A DNA stretch of 64,000 bases from Eutypella sp. D-1 (Eukaryota > Ascomycota > Sordariomycetes > Xylariales > Diatrypaceae): positions 496,001 through 560,000 of the forward strand of contig JAJTTP010000021.1 of NCBI GenBank assembly GCA_023313575.1, given 5' to 3'. Shown in pieces: positions 45,801-57,600 of this stretch. The notes under the pieces were generated by a model. It was given only the letters and a program-made list of their open reading frames with translations. It made no database searches and was not told the DNA's origin. Numbering within the stretch: position 1 is the first letter of the stretch; each line of letters opens with the position of its first letter. The position numbers and the translations under genes are program-made.

Positions 45801-46339
45801 GGACCACTCTCGAGTTGATATATGCAAATGATCTTATCGTCGGCACCTGAAGCGAGATAGCGGCCATTAGGGGAGAATCGCACGGAATGAATAGTTCCCA
45901 GGTGATGACTCATGTGGCATAACTGTCTCGGTTTCGTGTAGGATCGATCTTCTGAATTGTAGATGGCCTCGGTAGACCATACTCGAACATGTCCATCTTT
46001 TTGAGCAGATCAGATAAGTTAGCCTTATATTGAAATCGCATTCTATGCGAACATCGTCGTCGTCGTCGTCGTCGTCGTCGTAGATATCGTTGTCGCATGT
46101 TCTGGGGGGCAGCAAAAAAAAAAGAAGAAAACGTACCTCCACCGGCTGTCGCAAGTCTCTTACCATCGGCAGAGACATGACAGCTATACACCTCGAAATC
46201 CTTCTGCTCGCCTATGCGCAAAGTTGTCTGTCAGTCAGGATCCTCGTCTTTCTCTGTCTTCATCAACAAGGGACAGGGATTTCCATCTTCTATATATCAT
46301 ACCTTTATGGCTCAGCCATGATGGCTTAATGATACGCAT
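42817..46339 (-). CDS. hir1: histone chaperone HIR1 (HIRA homologue)
   Basis: Four exons on the minus strand: 46339..46303, 46211..46137, 45996..43078 and 42971..42817. The 3186 coding bases give 1061 residues. The start MRIIKPSWLSHKGEQKDFEVYSCHVSADGKRLATAGGDGHVRVWSTE is the conserved HIRA N-terminus. It opens a seven-blade WD40 propeller (LGTIHSVRFSPNGRYLASGADDKII, HDNDVQDLAWSHDGSVLASVGLD and so on). A disordered Glu/Ala/Lys linker follows. It contains the B-domain block RVTVGKDGKKRVAPMLIS, which binds Asf1 in homologues. The C-terminal Hira domain comes next (LRPAVLNPAISLSQVRLAVPKVRS to EFRLYLFMYAKRIG). The last exon encodes an acidic tail. The HIR complex deposits H3-H4 outside S phase and represses histone genes. 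A smaller internal start would lose the first blade. Confidence 0.96.
46055..46081 (+). repeat. CGT x 9 trinucleotide repeat inside HIR1 intron 2
   Basis: 27 bp of uninterrupted CGT units within the 140 bp intron 45997..46136. On the coding strand this is ACG. It lies between the donor and the TAAC branch region. Confidence 0.9.
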
Positions 46340-47344
46340 AGTGACTGTGGTGTTAGGGTTGTTTCTCGCATGTCGTCATGAACCACGGCACTTTCGTTTG
46401 AGTCGTGGCAGAAATATGAACACTGCCTTTTCAAGAGCTTTCTCCTTGCTTGTGACGAACTGCTGGTAGTTTCTTACGAAATTGCGCGTTTGGCGATGTT
46501 TGGGTGGTTGAGCGATTCTAATCAAGTGGTTTAGAGAGTGTGTGAGAAAAAAAAAGTTGGTAAATGGATCAATGGATTGTATTAGAGCTCTAATGGGTTA
46601 AATTGATGAATTAAGGCGCGCAGGTACGCAGGGCAGGCAGGAGTCGCGACGCGGGCTGAACTAAGCCGTAAGCTGGGATCAGCCTTCCCGCATCGTCTCT
46701 CCATTTAATTGAGGCACTAGCTCTATGGTACTTACTGAAGGTACCTAGTGGAGACCTAGTGGACCGCAGAAGATAAGATGCACCAGCCACCATTGCCACC
46801 ATAGCCACATCGAAAATTACTTTTCCCTATTGTTCAGGTACCCTTGGCACTCTAGAATGCCTCTCCAGGTCTAAAACCCCTTTTCCAAGTTCCAGATTCC
46901 AGATTCCAGGTTCCAGGTTATCATGGACCCTGAAATATGGCAATCCCTCACTATGTAGGGTTTCTTCTTAGGTTTCTCCATTTTCTTTAGGTATTCAATT
47001 CTATTCCATGAAAACAAAGAAACTTACACTGATCACTGGTGCCCGGCGCATGCGCCTTGCTACCGAACAGTTATCAATTTATCATTAGGTCCTCTTGTTC
47101 ACTTCTACTACCAGTCGTTAGCATAGGACAAAGGGGGGGCTTCGTCTGAAGAACACAAGCTACATTTAGAAGCCAAAAAAGATCTAGGAACTCAACTCAC
47201 AATCGTTCTCGGGCCCATCAGCAGCATTATTTTGAAATCTTTTTTTTAAATGGAAACTTGGCTGACCTGGGCAGCTGGGTGCTGGTAGTGTATATAAACT
47301 GACGGACAAAACAAAGACAATGAAACAATATCCCTATGTACTCA
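46340..47344. other. intergenic
   Basis: 1.0 kb upstream of HIR1. It includes a short direct-repeat cluster of TTCCAGATTCCAGATTCCAGGTTCCAGG near 46890. No gene is supported. Confidence 0.5.
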
Positions 47345-48037
47345 CTAATACCGAGTCTCGTGATGCGCGTTCGCAAGCCGCGCATAGCTCACATCCTGCT
47401 TCCACTTGATATGCTGCAGCGCTTCCCTGGCGTTGTTGATCCTGTCCTGCAAGGTGCCAAGATAGCCGAGCTCCTCCTCCGGCACAGCCTGCGCGAGATT
47501 CTCCACGAGCCGGTCAATGATCGGGTTGAAACGGTCATAGACCGATTTGGCGAACTCGTTGGTATCGTACGCGTACCGCTGCGCGTCCCGAATCTGCTGC
47601 TCCAGGTAGTCCGTGTCCCTCGCCCGACAGGTGCACACTATGCAGCGACACACCGCGAGGGCCATGTTTGGATCTGGGTCCGGGAAACAGCCTGCCTGCC
47701 TCTTACACTCCGGGTCCGGGTGTGTGCAAGGCTTCCTGTTTCCCCCGTCTTCCGGGCGCTCCGTCTTTCCTCCTGCTGCCGCCACGTTCATGTATATGGG
47801 GTCGAATGTTAAGACTCTACCGATGCTGGTAAACACCCTAGAAATAGAACGTACGCCGAACGCAAAGTTGGACGCCAGGTTCCCGATCACGAGGCCGTGC
47901 ATCGTGACGGGCAGGAAGAACACCGCCAACATGGCGAGAATGGCGTCTGGGACGTAGAATGCTACGAACAAGTAAGCGCCGAAGAGCGATGCGAACAGCG
48001 TATACCATTGACGCGTCGTTCCTGGTGGGTTGTTCAT
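47345..48037 (-). CDS. hypothetical protein with two TM segments and a Cys cluster
   Basis: 230 residues in one exon, starting at MNNPPGTTRQWYTLF. The frame stays open 69 codons further upstream to another ATG (48244). That extra part is repetitive Thr/His/Tyr/Lys sequence over a TG-repeat and looks like leader DNA, so the shorter start is preferred. Residues about 12-28 and 31-52 are hydrophobic (a membrane hairpin). Residues 104-137 contain seven Cys, including CTHPDPEC, GC and CRCIVCTC, which could bind metal or form disulfides. The C-terminal 90 residues look helical and charged (DTDYLEQQIRDAQRYAYDTNEFAKSVYDRFNPIIDRLVENLAQAVPEEELGYL). I do not recognise the family. A real gene is likely from the C-terminal composition. 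Confidence 0.55.
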   Translation of the reverse strand: MNNPPGTTRQWYTLFASLFGAYLFVAFYVPDAILAMLAVFFLPVTMHGLVIGNLASNFAFGVRSISRVFTSIGRVLTFDPIYMNVAAAGGKTERPEDGGNRKPCTHPDPECKRQAGCFPDPDPNMALAVCRCIVCTCRARDTDYLEQQIRDAQRYAYDTNEFAKSVYDRFNPIIDRLVENLAQAVPEEELGYLGTLQDRINNAREALQHIKWKQDVSYARLANAHHETRY

Positions 48038-48852
48038 TGTGTAGGGGTATGATGAGTATGTTTTTTTAGGCTTGGGTATGTGTATATGTGTGTGTGTGTA
48101 TGTGTCGTGAGTTGCTGGAGTTGTTGGCAGAAACATTACCTTGTGATCTCGTGGCATATTATATATAATCTCGTCTTTGAAGCTCCTCCATTCATCAAAG
48201 CCAGACATTATACATAAGCATAAAGAATTGTTGCCCTTGACCACTCTCTAGAACGCTCCGCCCCTATCCATGTACTACGACGCCATGTCTACTTCTAAGG
48301 ATCACCTCGATTTCATTATACTCATTCACAATGCATTGTGAAAATGGTGATTCGGGAACCAGGAGCTCGAGCATTGTCGCTTGACAAGGCCAGGCAAGTT
48401 TTGATGTAGACTGACTGACTTTGGGGAACAGACGTCCATAGCGATCTTTAGGTTTCTCACACGAGTTCTGAATAGCCATTGTTTTTCTTTGTATCTAATG
48501 GCGGTGGTGCTTTGTGCTGGAAGGACAGTGTCTGCTGCATTGTTCTGCTCCTCTTGTAAACGCCAGCCATCCAAAGGACCACACTACCCATTGATTTCAC
48601 AACACAAAGACTAAGTTCGACCTGGGGTAAAGATGTTCCGTGACTTGCAATCGTCGTATACAGGTAACAGTGACCAGCTTCAGAGCATAAATAGAGGCAC
48701 GGAATCCCCATTCTCAGACAGCTTTCAATCATCCACTCAGAACAGGACAACAGGCACTCACCAAAGCTCAAGACTATTATCTACAGCTCTAGCATACTAA
48801 CCCACAGCTTCAAAAACACTCTAACCTACATATTTAACATCACAAAGTCAAG
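48038..48852. other. divergent spacer
   Basis: 815 bp between the start of the Cys-cluster protein (minus) and the start of the repeat protein (plus). It contains a TG/TATG repeat around 48075-48100 and a TATA box for the plus-strand gene. Confidence 0.5.
48687..48694 (+). promoter_or_regulatory. TATA box of the TPxQG repeat gene
   Basis: ATAAATAG, 166 bp upstream of the ATG. C/A-rich leader sequence follows, as in strongly inducible fungal promoters. Confidence 0.5.
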
Positions 48853-49308
48853 ATGGCGGACCAGACTTACTCTCAGGCGTCCATTGAGGAAGGTGAGATT
48901 AGAGAGCTTTCCCCTGAAGTGGTATCATCCCCAAAGACACCCACTCAGAGAACACCCACTCAGAGAACACCCACTCAGGGGACACCCCTTCAGGGAACCC
49001 CCGTTCGGGGAACCCCCTCTCGGGGAACGCCTATCCAGGGCACGCCTCTCCAGGGAACCCCGATTCATGGAACTCCCGTTCAAGGAACTCCCGTTCAAGG
49101 AACGCCTATTCAAGGAACACCTGTCCAGGGAACACCTGTCCAGGCGATCCAGGCCCAGCAGGTGCCCACTCAGCCTCGTGCTGCTAGGACTAGTGGCCCT
49201 AGCCGTCCGGTGCCTATCCCCAGGGCTGACCACTGGTGCCCTTGCCCCCACAAGATACAGCAAAAGGCGGATCATTACTGTCCTTGCCCGCACAGGCTGA
49301 TGATCTGA
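48853..49308 (+). CDS. TPxQG pentapeptide-repeat protein with twin CPCPH motifs
   Basis: 151 residues in one exon. I do not recognise the family. There are three parts. (1) Residues 1-28 form an acidic head (MADQTYSQASIEEGEIRELSP). (2) Residues 29-98 are fourteen tandem pentapeptides of the form TPxQG (x = T, L, V, S, I), encoded by a 15-bp minisatellite at 48937-49146. Four of them vary at the fourth or fifth position (R or H for Q, A for G). (3) A Pro/Arg-rich spacer leads to two 14-residue repeats ADH[W/Y]CPCPH, with Cys at 129, 131, 143 and 145. His-x-Cys-Pro-Cys-Pro-His invites metal binding, an inference only. There is no signal peptide or TM segment. The head resembles the EEGEI(R)ELSP start seen in many fungal nuclear proteins. 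The upstream TATA box supports expression. Confidence 0.68.
   Translation: MADQTYSQASIEEGEIRELSPEVVSSPKTPTQRTPTQRTPTQGTPLQGTPVRGTPSRGTPIQGTPLQGTPIHGTPVQGTPVQGTPIQGTPVQGTPVQAIQAQQVPTQPRAARTSGPSRPVPIPRADHWCPCPHKIQQKADHYCPCPHRLMI
48937..49146 (+). repeat. 15-bp coding minisatellite, 14 units
   Basis: Units of the type ACNCCNNNNCARGGN encode TPxQG. The array keeps the reading frame throughout and all variants preserve Thr-Pro. Confidence 0.9.
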
Positions 49309-50695
49309 GTTCGCTTCAGAACTTCAGGGGTGCCGTCATGGAGAGGGGGAGGTTGCTCTTGGTTCTAGATCATGGCGTTCCGGGTAGGTCCATATGTTTT
49401 CCAATATATAGAATAAGCTTGTTTACATTATTAACGCATTGTCCCTAAGTGATCCAGTGAAGTGAAGGATATGTAAGAATTTGACATAACATAAATTTCT
49501 ACAGGAGGCAGCTAACCCGGCCTACCGTACTAGGTCATGGTCGGTAGACGAGCTGATATTCAATAGCCTTCTATCGTCACTCCCCTCTGTAGCCAAGGAC
49601 GTCATGTTGAGGATATCCAAGTAAATGCCTATACTTAAGTGAGAGCTCACTAAACTGGGAATATGGCACGGCCTATAGACACCAGATACCAGGCGTCCTA
49701 CAACTATCGATTTAACCCCGATCCGTTACACTTCAAGCAGGCTTCTCGAGCGCGACCTAGAATAGAATAGTGGTCTCTTAAAAATGGCAGAAGCCTGTAG
49801 GTACGACTAGGGACGGAGCTATCCCACAGATAGACAGATAGGTGGAACAGAGATCAGAGTTGGACGCTAAAACCTCATTCCCAGATATTTAGTATTAACA
49901 GTGTTAGCAGTAAGTCTCGGTGGAGTCATGAAACCTCCTCCCTCCCCTCCCATCCCTACCAAAAAATATTATTTCACGGCATTCCATTACCATAACTGAC
50001 TCTTGGTTTCTATTCAAAGTCAAATCGTAGTGCGAAGATGGTGGTTTCATGGAAATAACCAGCTAGCGGCTCATCGGATATAGAACCCCGGCCTATACAA
50101 CGGCAGGTGGGCCCAGCTACGCAGAACTAGCACCCTTCTCGGATACGGAGAGGCTTCAACCCATGTCCCGATCGGGATGAGCCGAGGAAACGGGACCAAA
50201 CGATGGTTGAACCAAAAAGAAAGAAGCAGCCCGATAATTGCCCTACCACAGTACCTAACTAACTACTACGGGGGGTTTCCCAATTCGTGGGAAATTATGG
50301 AAAAGGGTCACACTTTTCCCCCCTTTTCGCACCGTTCGATTCTCAGGCAAGAGGAGCTTGGCTGCTCTTCCTGGTCGTCGCGCCGGAAATGAAGGGGGAG
50401 GGGGGGCACACATTTTGAGGACACATTCGAGGACCGCGCGGGCAGGCACGCAATGATGTACAGAACATGTGCGAAGGACGGCGGCACGCTTTTCCGCCCC
50501 TGACTCTTATATCACGACGACTAAAGTGTCTTAAGGTATAAATGATTCAATGTCCCGCGTTTTAGGAACCGTCAAAGAACGTCTTATAAAGGGCCCCCTC
50601 TCCGAGCGCACGTCGCAAGCCAAGACTTTACGCACGCGAATTTATGACTTATATGTCGTGACGGAGTAACCTACAGAGATAGTGCATCGACAACC
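49309..50695. other. intergenic, GH74 upstream region
   Basis: 1.4 kb without a supported gene. It ends in a core promoter for the xyloglucanase gene. Confidence 0.5.
50585..50591 (+). promoter_or_regulatory. TATA box of the GH74 gene
   Basis: TATAAAG, 105 bp upstream of the ATG, followed by GGCCCCCTCTCC. Confidence 0.6.
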
Positions 50696-53130
50696 ATGAG
50701 ACGAGCGAAAGCAGCGCTGGTTCTCGCGACCGCGGCCGCGGCCGGCGTCGCCGTTGCTGCCCCGGAGTGGCAGAACGTGAGGATCGGCGGGGGCGGCGGC
50801 TTCGTGCCGGGCATCGCGTTCCACCCGCAGGTCGCGGGGGTCGCGTACGCGCGGACTGATATTGGTGGGCTCTACAGGCTGGACGCGGCCGACGACTCGT
50901 GGACGCCCGTTACGGATAGCATCGCCGACCATGACGGCTGGCATAATTGGGGCGTTGACGCCCTCGCGCTCGATCCGCAGGACGCTGACGTCGTGTACGC
51001 CGCGCTGGGCATGTATACGAATGATTGGTTAGTAACCACTTTGTGAAGTCGGGTTTCTTCTTCTTTTCGTTTTAGGGAAAAAGAAAAAAAGGTGACGCTT
51101 GTCGGGCTAATGTTCTCTTGCCGATAGGGACCCCAAGAACGGTTCTATCATCCGTAGTAGCGACAAGGGTGCGACCTGGACATCTACCGAGCTGCCGTTC
51201 AAGGTAGGCGGCAACATGCCGGGGCGGGGCATGGGCGAGCGCCTCGCCGTGGACCCGGCGGATTCCTCAATTCTGTACTTCGGGGCGCGCAGCGGGCACG
51301 GGCTCTGGAGGAGTACGGATAGTGGTGCTACGTTCTCGCGGGTCGCGTCGTTTACGGCCGTCGGCACGTTCATCCCGGATCCGAGCGACGCCGGCGGCTA
51401 CAACGGCGACTTACAGGGACTCACGTTCGTCACATTTGACTCGACGAGCGGGACGACGGACGCTGGCGCTACGGCGCGCATCTTCGTGGGCACCGCGGAC
51501 AACGAGACCGCGAGTGTATACGTGAGCGAGGACGCCGGCGACACGTGGGAGCCCGTCGCCGATCAGCCGGGTACGTACTTCCCGCACAAGGCCGTCCTGC
51601 AATCCGAGGAGGCGGCGCTCTACTTGACCTACAGCGACGGGACGGGCCCCTACGACGGGACGCTGGGCGCCGTGTACAGATACGACATCGAGGCGGGAAC
51701 GTGGAACGACATCACGCCGGTGACGGGCGGGGACCTCTACTTCGGGTTCGGCGGGCTCGGGGTCGACCAGCAGAAGCCGGGGACGCTCGTCGTGGCGTCG
51801 CTGAACTCGTGGTGGCCCGACGCGCAGATCTTCCGCTCCACGGACTCGGGCGCGACGTGGTCAAGGATCTGGGAGTGGGCTGCCAACGGCGAGGATATGA
51901 ACTACCACTACAGTTTATCCGTAAGTGCGACCATGGTTAGGAAGGCAGGATATAGATGGATGGGCGCTGATGAGAAATATTTTCGCGAGATAATAGACCC
52001 CGAAGGCCCCGTGGATCAAGCCGGGCTTCATTGACCTCGATACAAAGCGTCTCGGGTGGATGATCGAGGCGCTGGAGATCGACCCGCACGATAGTGACCA
52101 CTGGCTCTACGCGACGGGCCTAACGGTCTATGGTGGGCACGACCTGACGAAGTGGGACACCGAGTCGAACGTGACGATCGAGTCGCTCGCCGACGGCATC
52201 GAAGAGTTTGCAGTTCTAGATCTGGCCTCCGCTCCTGGGGGCAGCGAGTTGCTAGCGGCGGTCGGCGACGACAGCGGCTTCACGTTCGCGAGCACGGACG
52301 ACTTGAAGACGTCTCCCAAGACGCCGTGGAACAACCCCATGTTCTCGTCGTCCACGGGTGTCGACTACGCCGGTAACTCCGTCGAAAGTGTCGTCCGCGT
52401 CGGTAACACGCCTGGTGACCCGCAAGCCGCGCTTTCGAGCGACGGCGGTGTTACCTGGAAATTACACCCTGGCGCGGACGGCGCCATCGCCGGTGGCTCG
52501 GTCGCCTACTCGGCGGACGCGGACACGGTGTTATGGTCTGCAACGGAAGGCGCCGACAGCGTGCAGCGCTCGCAGAACCAGGAGGCCTTCTCCGCGGTAT
52601 CTGGCCTCCCGTCGGGGGCCGTCATTGCGTCGGACAAAAGGAACAACACTGTCTTCTACGGTGGCTCGGGCACGAAGTTCTACGTAAGCACGGACGCAGG
52701 CGCATCCTTCGCTGAGGCGGGCGCCCTCGGAGATGCCGGGACGGTCCGCGACATCGCCGTCCACCCGCTGGAAGCGGGCGTGGTGTGGGTCTCGACGGAC
52801 GTGGGGGTATTCCGCTCCGGCGACTACGGGGCCGCGTTTACCCAACCGTCGACCGAGGTGACCAACACCTACCAGATCGCGCTCGGCCGTGGATCGGCAG
52901 AAGATAGCTGGAACGTCTACGCCTTTGGAACCGGAGAGGCAGGCCCGAGGCTGTATGGGAGCGCGGACGAGGGCGCCACTTGGGCGGACATCCAGGGAAG
53001 CCAGGGTTTCGGGGCGATTGACAGCGCGCGCCTGGCCGGCTGTGGAAACACGGCCGGACAGGTGTTCGTGGGCACAAATGGCCGTGGCGTGCTCTACGCC
53101 TCGGCACCTGATAGTGTACTTCGAAGATGA
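50696..53130 (+). CDS. secreted xyloglucanase / oligoxyloglucan hydrolase, GH74
   Basis: Three exons: 50696..51027, 51128..51920 and 51997..53130. The 2259 coding bases give 752 residues. Residues 1 to about 22 are a signal peptide. The mature protein starts APEWQNVRIGGGGGFVPGIAFHP and shows the GH74 hallmarks. These are ARTDIGGLYR with the presumed catalytic Asp (D55), WGVDALALDP, GGNMPGRGMGERLAVDP, FPHKAVLQSEEAALYLTYSDG, APWIKPGFIDLDTKRLGWMIEALEIDPHD and LYATGLTVYGG. Asp-box-like turns (STDSGATW, SEDAGDTW) recur, as in paired seven-blade propellers. The enzyme cuts the beta-1,4-glucan backbone of xyloglucan outside the cell. There is no C-terminal cellulose-binding module; the protein stops right after the second propeller. 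The coding sequence is markedly GC-rich compared with its flanks. Confidence 0.95.
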
Positions 53131-54664
53131 TCAGATGGAGCCTGATAGTCTCGTAAGTAGAAGGTACAAAATTAAAATTCTCACTACGATGGGCCATATG
53201 AAAACCGGGGGTTTTACCATCAGTGCCGAAGTAGTATATTCCCGCGGCAGCGTATTGATTCTGCCCAAGTGAGAGGGGGAATACAGTCTCACGTCCAGTA
53301 AGATACTCATTGTTAGCTTTTCTATTATTTGGCCACAAAAGTTTGCAACGAAAATGCTTTGTAGCTACATGTTAACCTGGGAAATCTGACGCCCTGGAGA
53401 TCAAGACAAGTAAGACAGGTAGAGAATACGATTCCGCCCCAAAAAAAATAGATTTGATGATATCTCTGCCTAGCTCTAAGAACCTACGTGGTATAGATGT
53501 AAAGACATAGAGCCACCTACCTAGAGGTTAACTGACTCTAAGCATCGACGTAACTAGGTACCTAAGTATACGAAATATGTAAGTAATGATGCACTTCACT
53601 TAGCAGATGCCCAGGAATACTACGCGTTTCTAATGTTAGGTAAGCAGCTCAATACTGGACAGCGCGAACTGAGGTATGAGGTAACCTTACAGAATCTACG
53701 AGGTACCCACTGAAACCCACATAGAAAGTAACTTCATGGTCCAAGCTTTCCACATCAAGTTTAGCTGCGCTAGCGTAGGCCCTCTTCAATAACTGGCTTA
53801 ACTTTGACTGGCTGGCCGGGTCTGTTGGTAGCTAAAGGTCCACAGGTGCTGGCAAAGCTTTTTGGTTGAACAGCCATAGCCTCGTCGCGCTTTCCTTTTC
53901 CGAAAACAGTTCATTCATTCATCATCTTGTCAACTCTCCGGGAAGGTTGAATCGGAGACAATTGAGGGAAAGCGCACCTTGCACATTAAGGATTTTTTCT
54001 TAATAAATTTTTTTTTTCTTTTTTCCTTTCTGGATTTTCAGGTTGAAAGAAAATCAACCAACTTGAATTCCCCAAGTTCAACAAACAACAGCCCAACCTA
54101 AACTTAACCGACAACACAATTCGAGAACAAAGTCGGCTTTCCATTCATTTCTCTTGTTTCTTTTTTCAACTCTCACAGACCTTCCCTACGTGCGCAAACC
54201 CAACATACACACACACACGCACACACACACACATACACCTCAACACTTAATACACTTACCTACGATTTTGACAATTTGACCTATTTTATAATTGCAGGTC
54301 TACCAGATCTATCGGGTTTACCAAGTCTCCGAGAGAGATATTCAGAGATTCATCTATCTATCTATCTCACTAATAAACCCAGGCATTTCCTTTCTTTGTT
54401 TGCTTGTATTTTCTTTCATCCACTACCAGTGCCGCTATCATCATCGTACTCATCCTCATCCTGATACCGATCGTCCTTATCAGCATCGTCAACTGAATAC
54501 CGAATTGTTTCCGCTTGACGTTCAACCTGCTTCAAATACTCCCTTTCGCCCGATTAGTGTAACAACCTCGATTCCTCGATTAATTGATATCCGTCGACCG
54601 ACCAGTGATATTACATCCTGCATGCTGATGAATTCTACTCGGCGTGCCCTCATCTGAAGACAGG
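53131..54664. other. intergenic and TPR upstream region
   Basis: 1.5 kb. The 5' half contains GGTACC- and CCTAGG-like motifs (53515-53575). The 3' half is a C/T-rich leader with an AC-dinucleotide run at 54207-54234. No gene is supported. Confidence 0.5.
54207..54234 (+). repeat. AC dinucleotide run
   Basis: An imperfect AC array (interrupted by GC and AT) in the presumed 5' leader of the TPR gene. Confidence 0.85.
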
Positions 54665-57600
54665 ATGGCCGCCGCGGTGGATCTGGGCTACTTGGCTACC
54701 CATCTGGGTATGCCCCAGGAAAACCTCACCACTGCCGTAACGGAGCCAACCATTGATCTCGTCAATATCATCTTGTCTGCCGCAGCAGCCAAAGGTCGTG
54801 AATATGATGACATATTTTCCGAGAAGCTAAGATTGGAGGTCGAACTTGAGGCCTCTATTCGTACTGCCGAGGCTCAGCGCGATAAGAGTAACGAGACTGT
54901 CGCCAATGCTCTGAAAGAAAATGAGGATCTCCGGAAAAAACTGAACGAACAGGGTAAGTAGCCTCCCGGTCCTTGTTGTCCTTCGTCGTATCCCTGTGCC
55001 TATACTTGTTATTGTCGCATGTACTCACAAATACCAGAGTCCGCTCGACAGGCGCTTGAGAACGAACTACAGTCCATCAAATCATCCAGTTCGACCTCAC
55101 AATCCGAACTTGAGAAACTGCGCGCCCGTATCGCCTCTCTCGAGACCTCCAATCGCGAATCCCTTGCCATAATCGACACCAAGAACCAGGCAAACAATTC
55201 TCTATCTGAAGAACTGCAGGCCCAGCACCAGAAGAACCTAGAGCTCAGCCGCCAGATCGCCGCCCAGCAGCAGGCTGCCCATGAAGCAGAAAGCAGGGCT
55301 AATGAGGCCAAATACCGGGAACAGTCTCTCGAACAGAGACTCCAGATGGCCCAGAGCAATGCCTCTTTCTACGAGAACGAACTAAATACGAAGACTGCCG
55401 AGTCTAACAAGTTACGCAAGGAGAAGAATGCCCGGATTGCCGAACTTCAGCGCCGGGATGATGAAAGCAGGTCCGAAAATGAAGCGCTGAAGCGAACCGA
55501 ACAGCAACTTCGCCAACGACTCGAAGAAGCCCAGCGCAAGGCTGAAGAGTCTCTGACCAAGGTACAACAACTGCAGGAAGCTGCCGCCCGCAATGAACAA
55601 GGCTTCCAGGAGGAGATCGCCAGTCTGCGCCGCTTGGTCGATTTGAAGGATCAGCAGACCCTTACCCACAAGAACCGAGTGCAGGAAGTCGAGTCCCGCG
55701 AGGAGCAGATCAAGAGGGAGTGTGAGGATCAAGTTCGCCGCATTAATGAGGAGCTCGAGCGGGCCAAGAGTGATTTGGCGGAAATCACCGAGAAGAAAGA
55801 TGCCTTCGAACTCGAACTTGGCCAGCTGCGTGCTAAGCTCGGAGCTGCCTCTGCCGAACAGCCTGAATCCGCCCCCCAAACTCCCCGTCCTATGAATGGC
55901 TCCATCTATCGTGCATCCTCGCCCATGGTGCGGACCCCGGGTGCCATGCAGAAGAAGTTGACTGATGCAATGGATGAGATCTACAAGCTCAAGACGAAAC
56001 TCGCAATGGAACAGCAGCGCAGCAGCAGCTTCGCCGAGAACCTTGACGAGATGCTTGCGCAGTTGGAAGCTAAAGGCCCTGAGCTCATGGAACTTCAGCA
56101 GGAAAATGAGCGTCTACAAGAGGAGATCAAGAACATGTCGCTTCTGTCGGACGAAAGCTTCAAAGAGCGAGATAATGCGAAGAAGGCCTCCCGCAAGGCC
56201 GAAAACATTGCCTCGACAGCACAGGCCGAGGCCAAGATCCTGCGAAGTCAGATTCGAGACATGGGGGCCCAGGTTCAGATGCTTGTCTTCAACGTCGACT
56301 GTCTTGAGAAGGGGTACGATAGGCTCACCATCGAGGAAACTCTGCACCTACAGAAACTCGAGAAGGGCCAAACCGAAGGTACGCTGGCCAACGAGGACTC
56401 CGATCTTAGCGCGATGATCCTCGAACGCTTGGCTGTTTTCAAGAACGTCCGAGAGCTTCAGGAGAAGAACGAGCAACTCCTTCGGGTCACCCACGAACTG
56501 GCTGAGAAGATGGAAAATGAGGAAGCGGTTGCGGCCAAGACCCAGGCACTGGAGGAACACCAGGAGCTGATCACCCTGCGCCAGAAACTGCAACTTTTCG
56601 AAGACCAGCTCAGAGGTCTAAAAGCGCAGGCAAACACTATCACCCAGGAACGGAACATGTTCCGTCGCATGGTTGAATCGAGAGCATCTGCTGACGAACT
56701 TACCACTGGGCTTGGCCAGTCGACCCAAGATGGCGTTCTCAGCAGTATCGAGCAGAACTCCGCGATGGTCGACGACAATTCCGATTACACCACTCTTCTA
56801 CGCGATCTCCAGCAGAATTTTGATCAGTACAGGAACGAGCAATCCGTTGACCGTCAGACGATGAAGGAACAGATTGAGAGGCTCTCCGTAGAGAAGAACT
56901 CGTTGCAAGCCGAAAACGCCAAGGTCACGAGCCAGCTTTCCCTCGCATCAGAGCGATACCAGATACTCCAATCAAATTTCACAGCTCTCCAGAACGAGAA
57001 TCAGGAGCTGAAGCAGCGACACCAGAAGATGTCCGAGGATGCGGCCAAACAAGATCTCCAGATTTTGCGCGTTACCGAGGAAATGGTTGAAGCCAGGGGT
57101 GTCGCCGATGGTATGCGCAACGAAAACGCCAACCTCAAAGCCGAGAAGAAGCTATTGGACGAGATCCAAGAACGCCTCAGGAAAGAGAATCAGGAGCATA
57201 TGCAGGAGAAGAGCCGCCTAAATAGCTTGATGGCGACGCAGCAGACGCTTCAGAATGAACGCGACTTGAGCGAGGCAGAGACGAAACGACGACTGCAAAG
57301 TCAGATTGACACGCTAGAGGCGGACCTAAATACGGTTAGGCGGAAGCTGTCCGGTGAAGAGGAAGAAGTAAAGAATTTACAAAGCCGGAAGGAATACGAC
57401 GCGAGGCAGTTCCAGAACCGAATCGACGAGCTCACAACCAACTTGAGCCAGATCCGTGAGGAATTGATCGCGACGAAGACGAGCAAGGAACATCTTCAAC
57501 TCAGGGTCGATGAATTGACGATCGCCTTACGGAGCGCGGAAGAGCGCACCGAGAGACTTCAACCGAAGCCAACTCCCCGACCTGGGTCGTCGGTTGAGCC

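Noticed and set aside
48038..48244. In-frame N-terminal extension of the Cys-cluster protein
   Set aside because: It covers a TG repeat (THTHIHIPKPKKTY) and lacks protein-like features; the internal ATG at 48037 directly precedes the TM hairpin.
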